Assembly (NCBI GenBank): GCA_020736575.1 | Contig: JAGPYM010000030.1 | Coordinates: 62,001 to 126,000, forward strand | Source of the DNA: Thelonectria olida | Taxonomy: Eukaryota > Ascomycota > Sordariomycetes > Hypocreales > Nectriaceae | DNA: 64,000 nt | Direction of reading: 5' to 3' | Part shown: piece by piece, positions 33,992 through 46,196 of the stretch | Layout: each line of letters begins with the position of its first letter | Position numbering within the stretch: position 1 is the first letter of the stretch | Notes under the pieces: generated by a model | What the model was told of the DNA's origin: nothing | Databases searched by the model: none | Seen by the model: only the letters and a program-made list of their open reading frames with translations | Program-made: the position numbers and the translations under genes

Positions 33992-34499
33992 CTAGTCAAC
34001 ATATGCGGTGCACTCAATCTCAACATCCGTTCCCATGGGGAGCTGATAGACAGCAACGCAAGTACGAGCCTAGATCATTCAGTCAGTGTGGTCAAGATCA
34101 TGGAAGAGTACTTGCTTACGGGCTTCAGGTCCCAGGTGAAGAACTCATCATATGCTTCATTGACCAGCGCAAAGTTCTGCATGTCTGTGATATAAATATT
34201 CATCTTGACAATGTTGCGCAGACTACTGCCTCCCGCCTCAAGAATGGCCGAGATGTTCTCCAGTGTTTGTCTCTGGGGACAAGGATAAGCTTGATCCGTG
34301 CAATGAAACGAGTGCCAAAGGGAAATGTACTCACCGCTCGGTCCTTGACAGTTCCTTCAACCTGCTGGAAATTTGTTCCGGGGATGACGCCGATATTGCC
34401 AGAACAATAGATCATGTTCCCATGCTTGACAGCCTGAGAGAACTGAGGGAGGGGGGCCGGGGCGGCCGAGGTTGAAATGGCAGTATGCTTTGAGCCCAT
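33992..34499 (-). CDS. RidA / YjgF family protein
   Basis: Three exons (34499-34335, 34272-34120, 34069-33992), 131 residues. RidA proteins hydrolyse reactive enamine/imine intermediates from PLP enzymes. Family landmarks: N-terminal PLPQFSQAVKHGNMIYCSG, GVIPGTNFQ, then RQTLENISAILEAGGSSL, NIVKMNIYITDMQNFALVN, and the C-terminal RTCVAVYQLPMGTDVEIE. The position of the catalytic Arg (in ARTCVAVYQLP) is conserved. Exon phases are all zero. The final residues TAYVD are usual. Its nearness to a PLP aminotransferase gene about 2.4 kb away is suggestive but not evidence of linkage. Confidence 0.88.
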
Positions 34500-35311
34500 T
34501 TTCGCGATGGGGAAGATATTCAGGATTGGTAATTACTCACAAGGTGACTGTATTCATTGTCGCAAATGGCAGAGTTGTTGATGTGGTGCAGGGTAATTAT
34601 AGTCATGAATTGATGTCTCATGTCATCATAAGGGCGTAATAGGGACCGCAGCCATTAATAATCAACGTCTGGCTCCGCCTTCTTGTGTAGAACCGGTGAA
34701 CTAGGGCGCCGATTCTTTGACACTATCAACTCCAAGGGAGCGCGATAGCATACAAAGGGGGCGCCCTCTATAAGCCAGCTCCCCTCCCATGTGCTCATAA
34801 CGCGATATAGCAATTCTTGGTAACCTGCAGGGATGTGTCTGGTGAGATCGGTTTTGGCTGACTTGGTATATCGCTTCCAGTAACGTTGGCCACGACTCCA
34901 AAACCCAACGGCTACTAGAGCATCTCAGTATACCTTTGAACTCGTTTCAAAAGTACACGTGGTCAATAGAAAGGTTCGACGCGGGCGAAAAAATTTGCTG
35001 AGCTTGTGTACTCTAAGTTGTGTCGAATACTCTTGCGAACTTTACCACGCCTGGTGCACTCTTATCTTGCAGACTAGAAACACCCTTTGACGCTTCACGA
35101 GAAACCCAAAGCCAGGTTTGGAGCCTTAAGTAGTTGAGCGGCCTCGTGAAAAGGTTCATCCCTTTGGGCAATTTTGCCACGATTGGGTGCTCTTGCTTTC
35201 TCTATTTAAATGATATCGCACAATATCTGCGCTCAAGACTGCACCATCCCTTCTAAGCAACCTCGTCTCGTCAACCTCCCTTCATCGATATCTTTTCCAT
35301 CCTCTCTTACC
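34500..35311. other. Divergent intergenic region
   Basis: 0.8 kb between RidA-like and F-box genes. Contains the TATA-like element at 35203. An upstream ATG at 35210 is in frame with the F-box gene but directly abuts the TATA element, so it is unlikely to be used. Confidence 0.45.
35203..35210 (+). promoter_or_regulatory. TATA-like element TATTTAAA
   Basis: TATTTAAA 102 bases before the preferred F-box ATG at 35312. It argues against the upstream in-frame ATG as start. Confidence 0.4.
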
Positions 35312-36993
35312 ATGGCCAACATGGAAAACGAGACGGGAAATAAGAGTGCGATAGATTCCGTTATCAATTCCTTTGCCGGTTCCTTTGCACTGAGACCCAA
35401 GAGAGATCAGTCGGCTTCATGGAGTTCCCTGCCTCCAGAGCTTCGAAACGACATTCTAGCGAGGATTTTGAACGGGGCTACGAACTTGAGCTCTTGTGCT
35501 GCAGTATGTACTGAATGGCAAGATTTTCTAGAAAACAGCACCTTCTCGCGGCTTGACATAAGCGCATCAGACCTGGACGACTTCGACAAGTGCATGAACG
35601 CTCGACGGAGAGAGCTTATCAGCCATATTTGTCTGGCTATACGAGTCCCGGCATACCATCACCTAACATTCAGCGAACGTGCATCACCTAACGGATCCCT
35701 GGTCCGGGAAGGGATCTGGAAGCTCTTTTCGATTCTAAGCACCTGGGAACCCTCCAAGCAGGGCTTGACATTGGAGCTCAAGGCTGAATCGCCCAGCGAC
35801 GGATTCCACCTCTGGTATTATGACCCTTTGTACGAAAATCGCTTACGGTTCATGGCATGGGCCCTTGGTCGTTTCGTTGTCACCATCGCGGATGACGGAA
35901 CTGAACTGCCTTTCCCGCAAAGACTACCTACAGTTAACGCAGTCACGAGTCTTGACGTGTCGCAACAGCTCCACCATCGATTCTCTCCCAAGGTCCTACA
36001 ACTCATGTTGAGAAAGCTTCCCCGAGTTGAGAGTATTTTCTATGAACCATTCTATACAGAGCACAGGTACAAACAACTCGGGTACGACATGAGTGAGTGA
36101 AATACCAATTCAAGCAAGACGCCTTACACAGTTTGTGATACCTCGGGGTGCTAACATCTTTATCACAGTCCACAAATCCTTCATTGAACAGTGCCTCCCA
36201 CAGACTCTCAAGAGAGTAACATTATTCGAACATGCCCACCCAAGTCGTCACGTACCGGCCGATTACACCAGAGACGTGCCCTATTTAGGTCCCAGGGTGG
36301 AATACGATGGACCGGCTGTGGCTTTGGCAAAAAGAAGTATTAGCCTCGAATACCTCTCCGTTTCTGTCATGGTCGATGCTAGACAGTTCTTCGATGCATG
36401 CGAGCTAGGATGGACTTGGCACAACCTGCAGTACCTCGAGCTAACATCGCCACTGCTCACTGATGTTGAAACCCGCGACGAAGTTTCCGATCTACTATAC
36501 AATGCTGGGATAACTGCACTGAATATGCCGCAGCTGCACAACATGATACTCTGGAATGGGATGCGCGAAGAAGCGGGTGCTTTCATATATTGCAAGAAAT
36601 CCAAGGAAGATGGCCTGCCCTCTATTACGTGGCGTGGGACTTGGACGCCATACCTACATCGATATGTAACCGTGACATGGGACGTGGTTGCCGAGACCTT
36701 TACTCGACAGCGAATTCGAATGGACTACGAGTGGATAGACGGCAGTGGTATCAACGACATCATGGACGCTCGGGTGGCGTTGAAGTTGGTTGATCTGGTT
36801 GAGCCCCAACCCGGAGCCGACAGGTAAGAACACGATTTCTCTCTCCCCGTCATTCCAGGGCTCAAGAATATGTCAGACTAATTAAAACGCCTTCTCTAGC
36901 CGGCAATTAGTCAACTCAGAGGCTCCAGAGTCGAGCACTTCTGTTGACAATCTAAACCGACAGCCCGACGAGCCGAGTTCCGAAACCCGATGA
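35312..36993 (+). CDS. F-box protein
   Basis: Three exons (35312-36092, 36169-36823, 36900-36993), 509 residues. The F-box near residue 35 reads WSSLPPELRNDILARILN, then NLSSCAAVCTEWQDFLENS and TFSRLDIS, the fungal F-box consensus. F-box proteins link substrates to SKP1-CUL1 ubiquitin ligases. The rest (YHHLTFSERASPNG, LTLELKAESPSDG, LEYLSVSVMVDARQF, WTWHNLQYLELTSPL) has irregular leucine-rich character and would be the substrate-recognition region, typical of the highly expanded fungal F-box families. The intron at 36093 has a CTAAC branch site. The tail is polar (ESSTSVDNLNRQPDEP). Confidence 0.85.
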
Positions 36994-37131
36994 GCAAGTT
37001 GGAGCGACAAGCCGAGATTTTTCGAGCCCTAGAATTAATATTTGAACGTGAAATACCCTTCAGCCTACTAGCTACAATGAACCATTCACTTTGTTTGATC
37101 ATTTTACAAGCGCCTCTTTGTATTCGTCAAC

Positions 37132-38636
37132 ATGTCGGCCCAGACACCATCCAAGCCCACCGCGTGGGAAGAGTCCGCCAGTTCCTCGTCCGACAATTGT
37201 GAGAAGCAAAGCGACTCGGAAACAACCCAAGAAAACCCCTTGCCTGAGTCTTTGCCTGAGAAGTTTGTCTTCGATGGGCCAAAAGGCTGGATAACCGTCG
37301 CAGCGGCCACATGCTCCCTCTTCGTCTACCTCGGTGTAATCTACTCGTGGGGCATCATGCAAGTCAAACTCGTGGAAACGGCGTCCTCATCCTTAACCAC
37401 TCTCACCTTCGTCGGCTCGCTGGCAACGTCGTTTATGATCTCCATCAGCATTCTCTCGGGCAACGCCGTGCGCAAGTTTGGCTACCAAAAGACGGCGTTT
37501 GCGGGGGGCTTTCTGATGGGATTGGGCGAGTTTCTTGCTAGTTGGACGACGGAACACATTGGAGCCCTTTTTGTTTTCCACGGAGTCCTCTTTGGAATCG
37601 GAGGAGGATTGTCCATCTTTGTGCGTATCAATCTCCCCGGATGAGCCCCCGTGGTGAAATACCGAACTAATAGAGTCCCTCAGGCTTGCTCGACGGCCCC
37701 TTTACGGTGGTTCAAGAAGCATAGAGCATTGGCCATGGGCGTCGTGTTCGGAGGCGGAGGCCTGGGGTCGGCCATCATGAGCATTGCCACGAACATCATG
37801 GTTCGCGACCTCGGCGTCGCCTGGACATTTAGGATCCTCGGCTTCATGCTGTGGGCCGTGTGTCTTCCAGCATCGTTCCTTATTCAACAACCCAAGGGTT
37901 CGGAGAATGGCAATCTGAAGCTGCAGTGGTAAGTATAGACCGTCCAAGCTATGTCATTTCTCATCTGACCCGAGCTAGGCACCGTTTCAAGGAAGCAAAG
38001 TTCCTCGTCATCGTCGCCGGAACAGCCCTGTCCTGCTTCCCCCTGTTCATCCCGCCGTACTTCATTCCCGTTTTCGCTCGATCCATGGGCTACTCGCGCC
38101 AGATCTCAATCATTACACTTGCTGCGTGGAACTTGGCCTCCATGGTCGGCCGTGTCTTGGGCGGGTATACAGCAGACTCGTTGCTCGGTCCTGTCAACAG
38201 CCTGATTGTCTGTCTGATCTTCACGAGTCTCAGCTCGCTCATCATCTGGCCTCTGGCTTCCACCATTGGCATCTTTGCGCCGTTCCTTGTGTTGAATGGC
38301 ATGGGCTGTGGCGCCTTCTTCAGTCTCGTGCCTCCCGTCATTGGGGCAACGTTTGGAAGTGAGAACACTTTGGGTATTCTCCCGATAGTTTGGACGTGTT
38401 GGTTCTTTGGCTTCTTTTTCGTAAGTTTATGACATTTCATTTACTACAAGGCTGAGACTAATTATAACAAGGGCACTCCAATCGCGTCAGGCCTCTACTC
38501 CCTTTCAGGAGGTGGACACGACATTTCGCAGTACAGGCCCGCCGCCTTCTATGCTGGAGGCATGTCCATGGTCGGAATCTTATTCATCGCCGCCATCCGA
38601 ATGGCTCACACCCGACGCTTCTTTGTGAAAGTATAG
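37132..38636 (+). CDS. MFS transporter, monocarboxylate (MCT/SLC16)-like
   Basis: Four exons (37132-37620, 37684-37928, 37979-38420, 38472-38636), 446 residues, about 12 hydrophobic helices. The acidic N-terminal tail (SSSSDNCEKQSDSETTQ) precedes GPKGWITVAAATCSLFVYLG, which begins helix 1 like the conserved GGWGW-type start of fungal MCT-like proteins. GVIYSWGIMQVKLVE and the helix 4-5 region LRWFKKHRALAMGVVFGGGG (Arg/Lys loop, Gly-rich helix) support the family. GRVLGGYTADSLLGP is the loop after helix 8. Substrate not predictable. It converges with the Zn2Cys6 regulator, with 17 bases between stop codons. Confidence 0.88.
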
Positions 38637-38653
38637 CACAGCATCACTTCCAA

Positions 38654-40862
38654 TCAATTACCCGGCAACCCTCCCGTAAAGTCAACCTCCTCCAGCATGG
38701 ACCACCAATTCGGCCAAAGTCCAGGATCCTCGAGATTCATATTGAGGTCGGAAGCCAATTGACCGATTGGCGGGACAAGTTGAGAGGCGATATCCTCCTG
38801 ATCACTGCTCGGCTCTCCGGTGGGAGAATCTTGGTGGCTGGCTCCATCTCTCTCGGCGCGGTGAATTTGTTGGATGTGCTGATCCGACCTATCGACAACC
38901 CGATACTCGTGGACCGATTGATGGAGGACTTCGAAATCGAAACGCGACTTGCCCCTGTATAGCCGACGTTCAGAAGTCGCTCGTTCGTACAGCAGAGACG
39001 AGTTTTGAATGGTTTTGATCTGTCACTGTCAGCTTCAAGCTGGCCAAGTTTATCTGGAGAAATTACCCATCCACCACCGAGATCCCAAACATGTCGGAAC
39101 TCTCGCAGATACTCGAGGCCCAACTCCATCAACTCCTTCGCTCTCGGGCTGCGACCCAGATTCATTGCAGGAAATCGGTAGACATAGAGGTTTCCGAAAC
39201 ATGCCGAAAATGCACAAAAGCCCGAGAACGGAGTCATTACCGGGATGCCGCAGTCCGAAGCCTCCTTGAGGAGGTTGATGATCTGATCAGACGAATCGAA
39301 CAACTCACGAGCGCAATCATTCCACCAACCGGGAGGAGCTTCGGCTTCGAGCAGCGGATGATCGATCGGACCGCGAGGTGTAATGTCGGCAGATGGAGGC
39401 AGGAAAGGAAAATATTCGCGGTGAATCATCATCAGGCTAATGGCGAGGCGTCAGAAGTCATGATTGAGCAAGTAGTAAAGACTTAAACATACCTCTGATA
39501 ATAAAGAAGATTGAGATAGACAAACGACTCTCCAAAGCCGAGCGTCATGTGTATGGCAACGCTGTTGCTCGGATAATGTAGCCTACTGTGCTGCCTGGCT
39601 CTCCATCTCTCGAGGCGGCTTCGACAATCTGACCAAGGCGATCCCAGTACCCAAGGGCAATTCTCAGGCGCACACATGCCCGGTGCTCGTCGACCGTCAT
39701 TAAACAGAAAGGCCATGACTTGCGCGTTAATGTCAAAACCCTCGGCCATGATCTCAAAGCTATGCGCGATATCTAGCGTCACGGGTTGACCAGTGTCATC
39801 GGATACATCCCGAGACGTGGTCGTGTCGGACCCAAAAGCAAACTCTACAGATGTCGGCGGACGAGCAACCTTCAGCTTCTGCATCTCTGGCTTTGGGAGC
39901 ATCCGAGGATTGTACGTTCCGGAGTTGATTGTGCAATCCATGATGAAGCAGGCCCAGTACGTTCTCGCCTCGACTGCAGAGGAAAGCGAGTCTCGCTCGA
40001 TCCCATGTGAAGTGTCGAGAGGAAACGGCGCCACTCTAGAACTGTGCAGCGATTGCATTATTCGAATCGCAATACCTATTCACGTCAGACAAGTTCAATC
40101 AGACAGCAAGCAACACAAAACTCACCGCAATGCATCCATGCTTTATGGAAATCACGCACTCCCCATTCAAACAAAGTCAAGATGAGCAAAGCCTGGACTA
40201 CAATGACCTTTGGCGGCTGAAGGATACAATCAGACATAACACCCCGAGCATACGTTGCCAGGCTTTCCGTATCAGGCAGCTCACTCGCCCACGTCTCATT
40301 GAGCACTGCAGGCTGCTTCTTCACTGATGCAAGAACGGTAGCGAGCAGAGCCTTGCTTTCTTCTGAGCGACTTGCGTCGAACTCTTTCATGAACAACGAC
40401 GGCTGCAGTATCCTCAGTTCCGGAAACTTGCTCGTAAACACATTCAACGCCTTGAGGATGATATCCGTGGGGATGTTTTCCAGATAGTCGTCGACCTTGT
40501 TCCTCCGACGCGTCTGGGCAGGACGGCTCATGGCCATCGACGGGCTCGGATTGCTCGACATGACGAGCGGAACCGCATCCTGGAGAGGCTCCGGCGTTGG
40601 CGATGCCTCTACCGGAGAAGTCTGCAGCGCATCAGACCGCGCTCTCTTCCTCTTCGGGGCCCTCTTGGTCAGAGAGGCGCGCGGCCTGGTGAGCTCGCAG
40701 CCCGACTTGCCGAGCTTCTCGCATTTTTGACACGGCGGGGAGCCCGAGTTCACGCACTTAATCTTTGACTTTCTATCGAAGACTTGTTAGTGTACATTCA
40801 TCTCAGGATACATACGAACATGAGACTTACCGGCAGAACTCGCATGAGAGACTGGATCGCAT
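38654..40862 (-). CDS. Zn2Cys6 fungal transcription factor
   Basis: Five exons (40862-40831, 40772-40126, 40075-39493, 39436-39067, 39019-38654), 665 residues. The binuclear zinc cluster starts at residue 7, split by intron 1: CEFCRKSKIKCVNSG then SPPCQKCEKLGKSGC, spacing C-x2-C-x6-C-x7-C-x2-C-x7-C. A basic linker (KRAPKRKRARSD) follows. The middle-homology region includes ARTYWACFIMDCTINSGTYN, matching Fungal_trans domains. The C-terminal exon ends with LWPNWWSMLEEVDFTGGLPG, an ending common in this family, which supports splicing the 47-base intron 39066-39020; reading through it gives an unrelated tail. Likely regulates the adjacent MFS gene, by inference from adjacency. Confidence 0.9.
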
Positions 40863-42116
40863 GGTGTTGGCTCAGGAGTCGCCAGGTCAAATTGTGATGG
40901 CCTCGGCTTTGGATCGATTCATTACCGAAATCCGAGCGTCGGAAATAGTGGTCGACATGAGAGACCGTCAACAAGCTATGCAATATCGAGGCGCTAAGCC
41001 CGCTATCTTTTAGTGGCTGATACGAAATGGGGTCATTCAGAGAGCTTCTTTTTTATCAAATTCGTCCTTGGTCAACTGCCCATCAGGGCATTCACTATCG
41101 ATTGAATTAACGAAGGGCAAGAACTTGAGTAATGGAATGCAGAGCTTTAGCCTGAAGATTGCGAGAGCAAGGGAAATTTGAGCACCTTTCTCTATCTAAA
41201 TACCTGGCTAACTGTTTCCCCAATGACTGTAAGAGAAAGATACCCAAGATAAAATGGGTAAAATAATGAGGGAACCTGTATAATAAGCAAGCCGTCGGGA
41301 GCTTACAGGCTGGTGAACTTCTGAGGGCACTTGATACGCAAAGCCGGGGGAGTGGTTGATTCACGCCGTCGCTGAATGGAATACCACAATTGCGTACTAT
41401 GTATCTTCGGTATGGCAACATAAACGATGTTAGGGACTTATCTAAAGACTCCTTCTTTTTTAAGAAGCATCGCTACTGACCCGATGTAAGCTATGTGTGT
41501 CAGGATTGATTCCGATGATTCCAAATCTGCACGCCACAACGAATCTTGCATCGCGCATCAAAGGGAACGGGCTTGTGGCTGGGTCTGCTGTCTGGCTGTG
41601 GCTAATCTGTGGCGGAAAACGTCTGCCCCGCCTTCCCCGGGGTCAACTGAAAGCCCAGGCTGCAGTGACGTGTGTCTGCAACAGGAGACCGGTCCCCTAC
41701 GGGGTCCGCCAACGCCTTTCGGAACAAGCCTGAAAAAGGCACTTGCGTAGGTATCGCCTAATGGCCCCCTGGATCATAGGCAGTTGTAGGCGTCCTTGCA
41801 GGTGTCTGTTGGAAGGACGCTGGCTTTATAGGCGGTTGGGAGGCTCTGGGCAGGTGACTACAGGCGCTGGTGGGGTCTGCGTGTGACCAGCCTTTTGCTT
41901 GACGTAATAACTGTGCTAAATATGGATAGGAATTAATTCTCAAGTAAAGTCCTAGACTAGTAGACCCAAGAGAAACCAAGCTCTTGGGTCTTTAAAAGCA
42001 ACATATTATGAAGATTCCAACGCGGCCTTCGGATTGCTGATATCCATATCAACCTTAGCTGTCATCATGTTCATGCGCAACTAAATACAGACCAGACTGG
42101 GTTCTGATCCAACCAA
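40863..42116. other. Intergenic
   Basis: 1.25 kb without a supported gene. The 41620-41760 part is GC-rich with short self-complementary stretches (for example ggtcccctacggggtcc) and may be a transposon remnant, but no element could be delimited. Confidence 0.4.
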
Positions 42117-43524
42117 CTAAGAGGACGGCGGCTTGATGGGATGAGCCCAGGGAAATTTCCCAACCATTTGCTCCTCACCCGTAACATACTCAAAGACAGG
42201 CGTACGAGCCAGCGCCGGCGCGTTGCGGGTGGAAAAGAACTTCTGAAGCGACTGCTTCGAGAGGATGTGGCGGTCCACAAACTTGTGAGTCGCATCCGCC
42301 CACGTCGCGGCCCCGGTGGCCTGGCTTGCACCGGCGAGGCCTGCCTTGACCGTATCAAAGCGCGCGAGTTGGTAGCCGTCAAAGGCAGCCTGCACTTGCT
42401 CCCTGGTCGGGAAAGCCTCCGGGTCCGAGGCGCGTATGGCTTTGAAGGCGTGATACAGCTCGTTGGCGAGCGCAACGACGTCGACGATGCCGTTGTTGCA
42501 GCCCGCGCCGGTGCTGGGCGTGAACTTGTGCGCCGCGTCGCCGACGAGGACGATTCGGTCCCAGCTCCAATTCTTAACGACGCCCTCCTCGAGATTCACC
42601 ATGCCGGCCTGGGTCCGGTTGACATAGGCGTCCTTGATGGTCAGCCCGCCCTCGACGATGGGCAGGTGACCCCAGCGTTCGATGAACTTGTCCTCGTCCG
42701 CTTGGTTATACCGCACTCCCTCTCGTGTCGGCTTCTCCATGCGCTCGTACACACCGATGACGGACGTGCCCTCGCCGGCAAAGAGCTGGAGAGTACAATT
42801 CTTGCCGTGTGTCTCGCTGGCATCGCCGGCCTTGATCGGAGGGACCGTCGGAAAGCGGACCCACATGGCCCGGTATGTAGTCAGAAACGGCTCCGCTTCG
42901 TTGACTTTGTCCTCGGTGGTGGTCGGGGCTTGCAAAGCCGCTGTCCGCATCAAGTCTCTCACCTGGCTGTGGGCACCGTCGGCACCGACGAGGACGGTTC
43001 CGGTATACGAGGTACCGTCAGCACAGGTCACGCTGACGCCCTCGGGGCCGGAAGAGACATCAATGACCTTCTTCCCGGGAAGCAGCTTGGCCTGCGCCTC
43101 CGCCGGGAGGCCGTCATGCAGAGTCTGCATCAGATCGTGTCGGCTTATCACTCGTGGATAGGCCCCATGACTGCATGGTCGCCGTTAGCCATAGACATCA
43201 AGAGGTTGTGAGCGTGTAAACTGACTTTTCTTTGAAATGAGTGAACCACAATGTGTCGCCAAGATCGCGTCCGTCGTGATCGATTCGCCTGAATCGGCTC
43301 ATCGGCGAGCTGACGCTCTCAATGGTGGGGAGCATGCCTAGCTGGCCCAGCACGCGCAATCCGATAGGAAGCAGGACGAGATTGGAGCCCGCATCTTCAA
43401 CAATCTTGGCACGGCGCTCGAGGACGACAAAGTCCAGTTTTGCCTGCGAGAGGGAGTGGGCGGCTGTCAGACCGACTGGGCCACCGCCGACGATGATGAC
43501 TTTAAAGGCATTATTAGAACTCAT
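42117..43524 (-). CDS. FAD-dependent monooxygenase
   Basis: Two exons (43524-43226, 43170-42117), 450 residues. Class A flavoprotein hydroxylase fold: the dinucleotide-binding GxGxxG at VIIVGGGPVGLTAAHSL near residue 8, then FVVLERRAKIVEDAGSN. The DG motif VLVGADGAHSQVRDLMR is present, and the GD motif DRIVLVGDAAHKFTPSTGAG (FAD ribityl contact). It resembles the PaxM/salicylate-hydroxylase-like monooxygenases of fungal secondary metabolism; the substrate is unknown. A C-terminal hydrophobic segment is not evident. No PKS, NRPS or terpene synthase lies nearby, so membership of a biosynthetic cluster is not supported. Confidence 0.9.
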
Positions 43525-44902
43525 TGTGGCTAGAAGTCGCTTTGCAGTGGAGCTGTGGGATGACTGTTGACTTAACAAGTTCTGAGTAACAAGATGGCGG
43601 ACTGAATAAGTAGAGAAGAGTTTGGATGTTAGAAGCTTTCCAACACCGCTTGACATCTATGTGGCAAAACGCCAGGGACTCAGGTATTGAACCCAGTTTG
43701 ATGGAGTAAAGACGAACTCCTTCCCTGCCATGACCGACCTTCTTCATATGCTCGTCTTATCCATACGGCATCGGGCTGGTAAAGTCCGAACCTCCGAATC
43801 GAGGCGCATGATGTTAACCTGGGGAAGCAGACATTGCGGCAGATGGTGTCTCGCTTCTGGAGCGGGGTGATTAGCTTTGAATTATTATCGAATCAGCATA
43901 TGCCACACCTGCATATCACACATGATTAATGCTTCAACGTTCAAACCTTGAGCCGTTGCTGCAGGCTAGCTGACATCGCAGGTGCGGCGCAAACAACCTG
44001 GCGAATCACGAGAGGCAGTGCAACGCCATGGGTGTCGGCAGGGTCGCCGAACAGAGCGAGGGCTGAGGAAACATGTGGTATATGGAGTTTACTGTGCCGA
44101 GCCGTCCTATTGAGATGCCATAACGCCGTCTCCGACCGAATGAACGCCGATGGCGTCAGAGCTGCGGCGGGGTGCGTCTCCCTTGTAGCTTAAGAAATGA
44201 GACTGCTAACCCAGGTGTCGACGAGTATTAGCACAGAGACTGAGAACAGCGAAGCCGAATACACCACTCAAATTGAAATCGAGCTAATCATGCTAATTGT
44301 ATCCAGATATCTCCTCCATACGGATGAACCCAGAACCTCCCCGAGAACCAGGTACAAGCCTGCTGACTATTTCCCCAGGGTTCAGAGTATAATCAACGCA
44401 AGTTATGGTTCTCAGAATTTAGCCACGCCGAACCAAGCCCGTGACGTCGATACAGAAAGTGTTGAGTCTTATGAATATCACACCTTTGAATTTGGCATAA
44501 GCAGGAGTCTCAGCAATCGGCGTAACCGGTTGAAGGCAGAGCTGCTTTCTTTAGTAACTTTGTAAGGCTGGCCTGTTATGGAGGATGTGTCTATGCTTCG
44601 TGCATATTGACGTGTAGGAAGCCGGGCAGCGTGGCGAAATCTTGTACCTTTTTTTCGTCTTCAACGTGTTGGCTTGGGTTCCTGGGGACATTTACAAAAG
44701 CGAATTGTTGACTGTCAACAGGGCATTTTTGAGAAGCCTCGAGTTGACGCTTTAAATTACGGATTGTGTTCTCGCTGCTGTATTCGAGTTCGACCCAGCC
44801 GTGCTCTAGACACCATTAGTCTCTGACAGAAAGACTACTGCGATTAAGGCTTACTAGGGCCGTGGATGACCTAGACAAGGGATTTTGGATGTTTAGACCT
44901 AG
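43525..44902. other. Intergenic / degraded accessory sequence
   Basis: A 122-residue open frame on the plus strand at 44197-44565 begins with ATG but has no recognisable domain or hydrophobic segment; it may be chance or a remnant. The rest holds nothing I can identify. Confidence 0.4.
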
Positions 44903-45205
44903 CTAGTTCCATGAGCCTGTCTGTCTTTGCAAGATAGCTAGAACCCTGGTTAGATACAACTTACCAGCATAAGATTCGAAGACTTGCAGGATCGGAATCA
45001 ACAAAAGAAAGAGTGGAACAAGTTGGCCAAAGCCACGAATGCTGTTTTCCGCTTCATTCTCGTCCAAGCTCATTTCTTGGTGCATATGTCGGTCAGTGAA
45101 GCACCAATAAAAGCCGAGACTAAACAAGGCAATTTCTCCAAAGACGTCGATCGTTTCAGAGGCAGGTATGTACCAAAAGACGAATATGAAGACAAGCCAC
45201 GCCAC
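44903..45205 (-). pseudogene. Truncated paralogue of a fungal multi-pass membrane protein
   Basis: The last transmembrane section of the family represented by the gene at 50534-51977. It shares NSIRGFGQLVPLFLLLIPIL with the other gene's NIFGFGQIVALTLTLAVI. A GTAAGT donor sits at the equivalent place in both genes, just after ESYAG and GVLG respectively. Upstream exons are missing: the frame is preceded by a TAG, no ATG is available, and no downstream exon was found. It is therefore a relic, probably from duplication. Confidence 0.55.
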
Positions 45206-45362
45206 TTTGGACCACTAGCCATTGCCGCTGAGTCCGGATTGCTGCTGCAGTTCACCTTTGTCGTCAATCAAATGTTTGCGGATATTGTCCATCCATATAA
45301 TCCTACCCCTTCGCCATAGTCCCAAGATATTCAGGGGATAATACTAGAGAACAAAGACGAAA

Positions 45363-45800
45363 TTAATAACCATCCACTTCTGGGGTAGGCCACCTTTTCT
45401 CAGACCAACAGTACACTTGGCCGGGCAGTCGAACCCTCTCTTGAACTCTGTCGAGTGAATCCATTGAGTCGATGGCAAAACAGACAACAAATACTTCTAC
45501 TTTCGCCCACTTCAGCGGCTCTAGGCGGCTATATTCAGAGACTCCGGCCGTATCTACAAGTCTAGCTGCACCGTTGTACTTAGACCATTCTTGCCGGCTA
45601 CACAACACTCGTAGGTCCCGGGCACTGTTCGAAGGGTACGGTCTCGAAGTTTCAGTCAGCCATCAATCTTATGAGGCTTTGCGGCCCCGGCCAGCACATG
45701 CCGTTTGGGGAAAGGTCCCAGACAAAGCCGCGCGGAGGAGTGAAGTCTTTCCGCAGCAATCCTGTATTTCCTCGTCAGACCACTGATGGATGTTACGTTC
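45363..45800 (-). pseudogene. Frameshifted Rho-type small GTPase relic
   Basis: Pieces in different frames follow Rho/Ras GTPase order. They are a P-loop fragment DCCGKTSLLRAALSGTFPQ (near 45720-45780) and an effector-region fragment TVPGTYECCVAGKNGL (near 45590-45640). After a frame change at about 45560, LVDTAGVSEYSRLEPLKWAK then VEVFVVCFAIDSMDSLDRV (switch II and the following strand and helix). The frame changes and in-frame stops (after GRKAS and after VQLDL) and loss of the C-terminal half show inactivation. The frame shift is direct observation; the family assignment follows from motif order. Confidence 0.65.
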
Positions 45801-46196
45801 ACCGCCTCTTTGAGGCTGGTAATGGCGTTGAAAAGGCCGAGGTATTGGACATACTTTCTCACGGTATCATTCTCGGTAGGCATGATTCACTGAACGATGC
45901 ATATTTCGCCGCCCAGGGTTGAGCTTAAATAATGAAAGGAAGCCTAGGCGGCGATTGAAAGTAGTAAAGAGATCGACTTATGAAGGGGAACTGGAATCAT
46001 AAGCCGGATATTAATTCCCCCGTCGAGAAAAAAACTTGCGAGAATCAGTATAATCTCTCGCTTCTTAAACTAGCCACATATATCGAAACTTCTTCAATCG
46101 ACTGTTACATAAATATGAGACCAAGGTTAGACCCTCCTACTTATCACGGTCAAGCGATGCTCTGTGGCTACTTGTTAACGTAGACCAAAGTTCGCC

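Noticed and set aside
38737..39066. Alternative C terminus of the Zn2Cys6 regulator by reading through the 47-base intron
   Set aside because: The spliced frame gives the WWSMLEEVDFTGGLPG ending common in the family; read-through gives an unrelated sequence.
41620..41760. GC-rich segment with short palindromes as a second copy of the LTR at 48.5 kb
   Set aside because: Only general similarity in base composition; no alignable stretch longer than about ten bases.
42141..43211. 356-residue open frame antisense to the FAD monooxygenase
   Set aside because: Opposite strand of a GC-rich, well-supported gene; no domain features, composition is an antisense shadow.
30154..43524. Secondary-metabolite gene cluster (aminotransferase, MFS, Zn2Cys6, FAD monooxygenase)
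   Set aside because: No PKS, NRPS, terpene cyclase or other core enzyme is present, and unrelated genes are interspersed.
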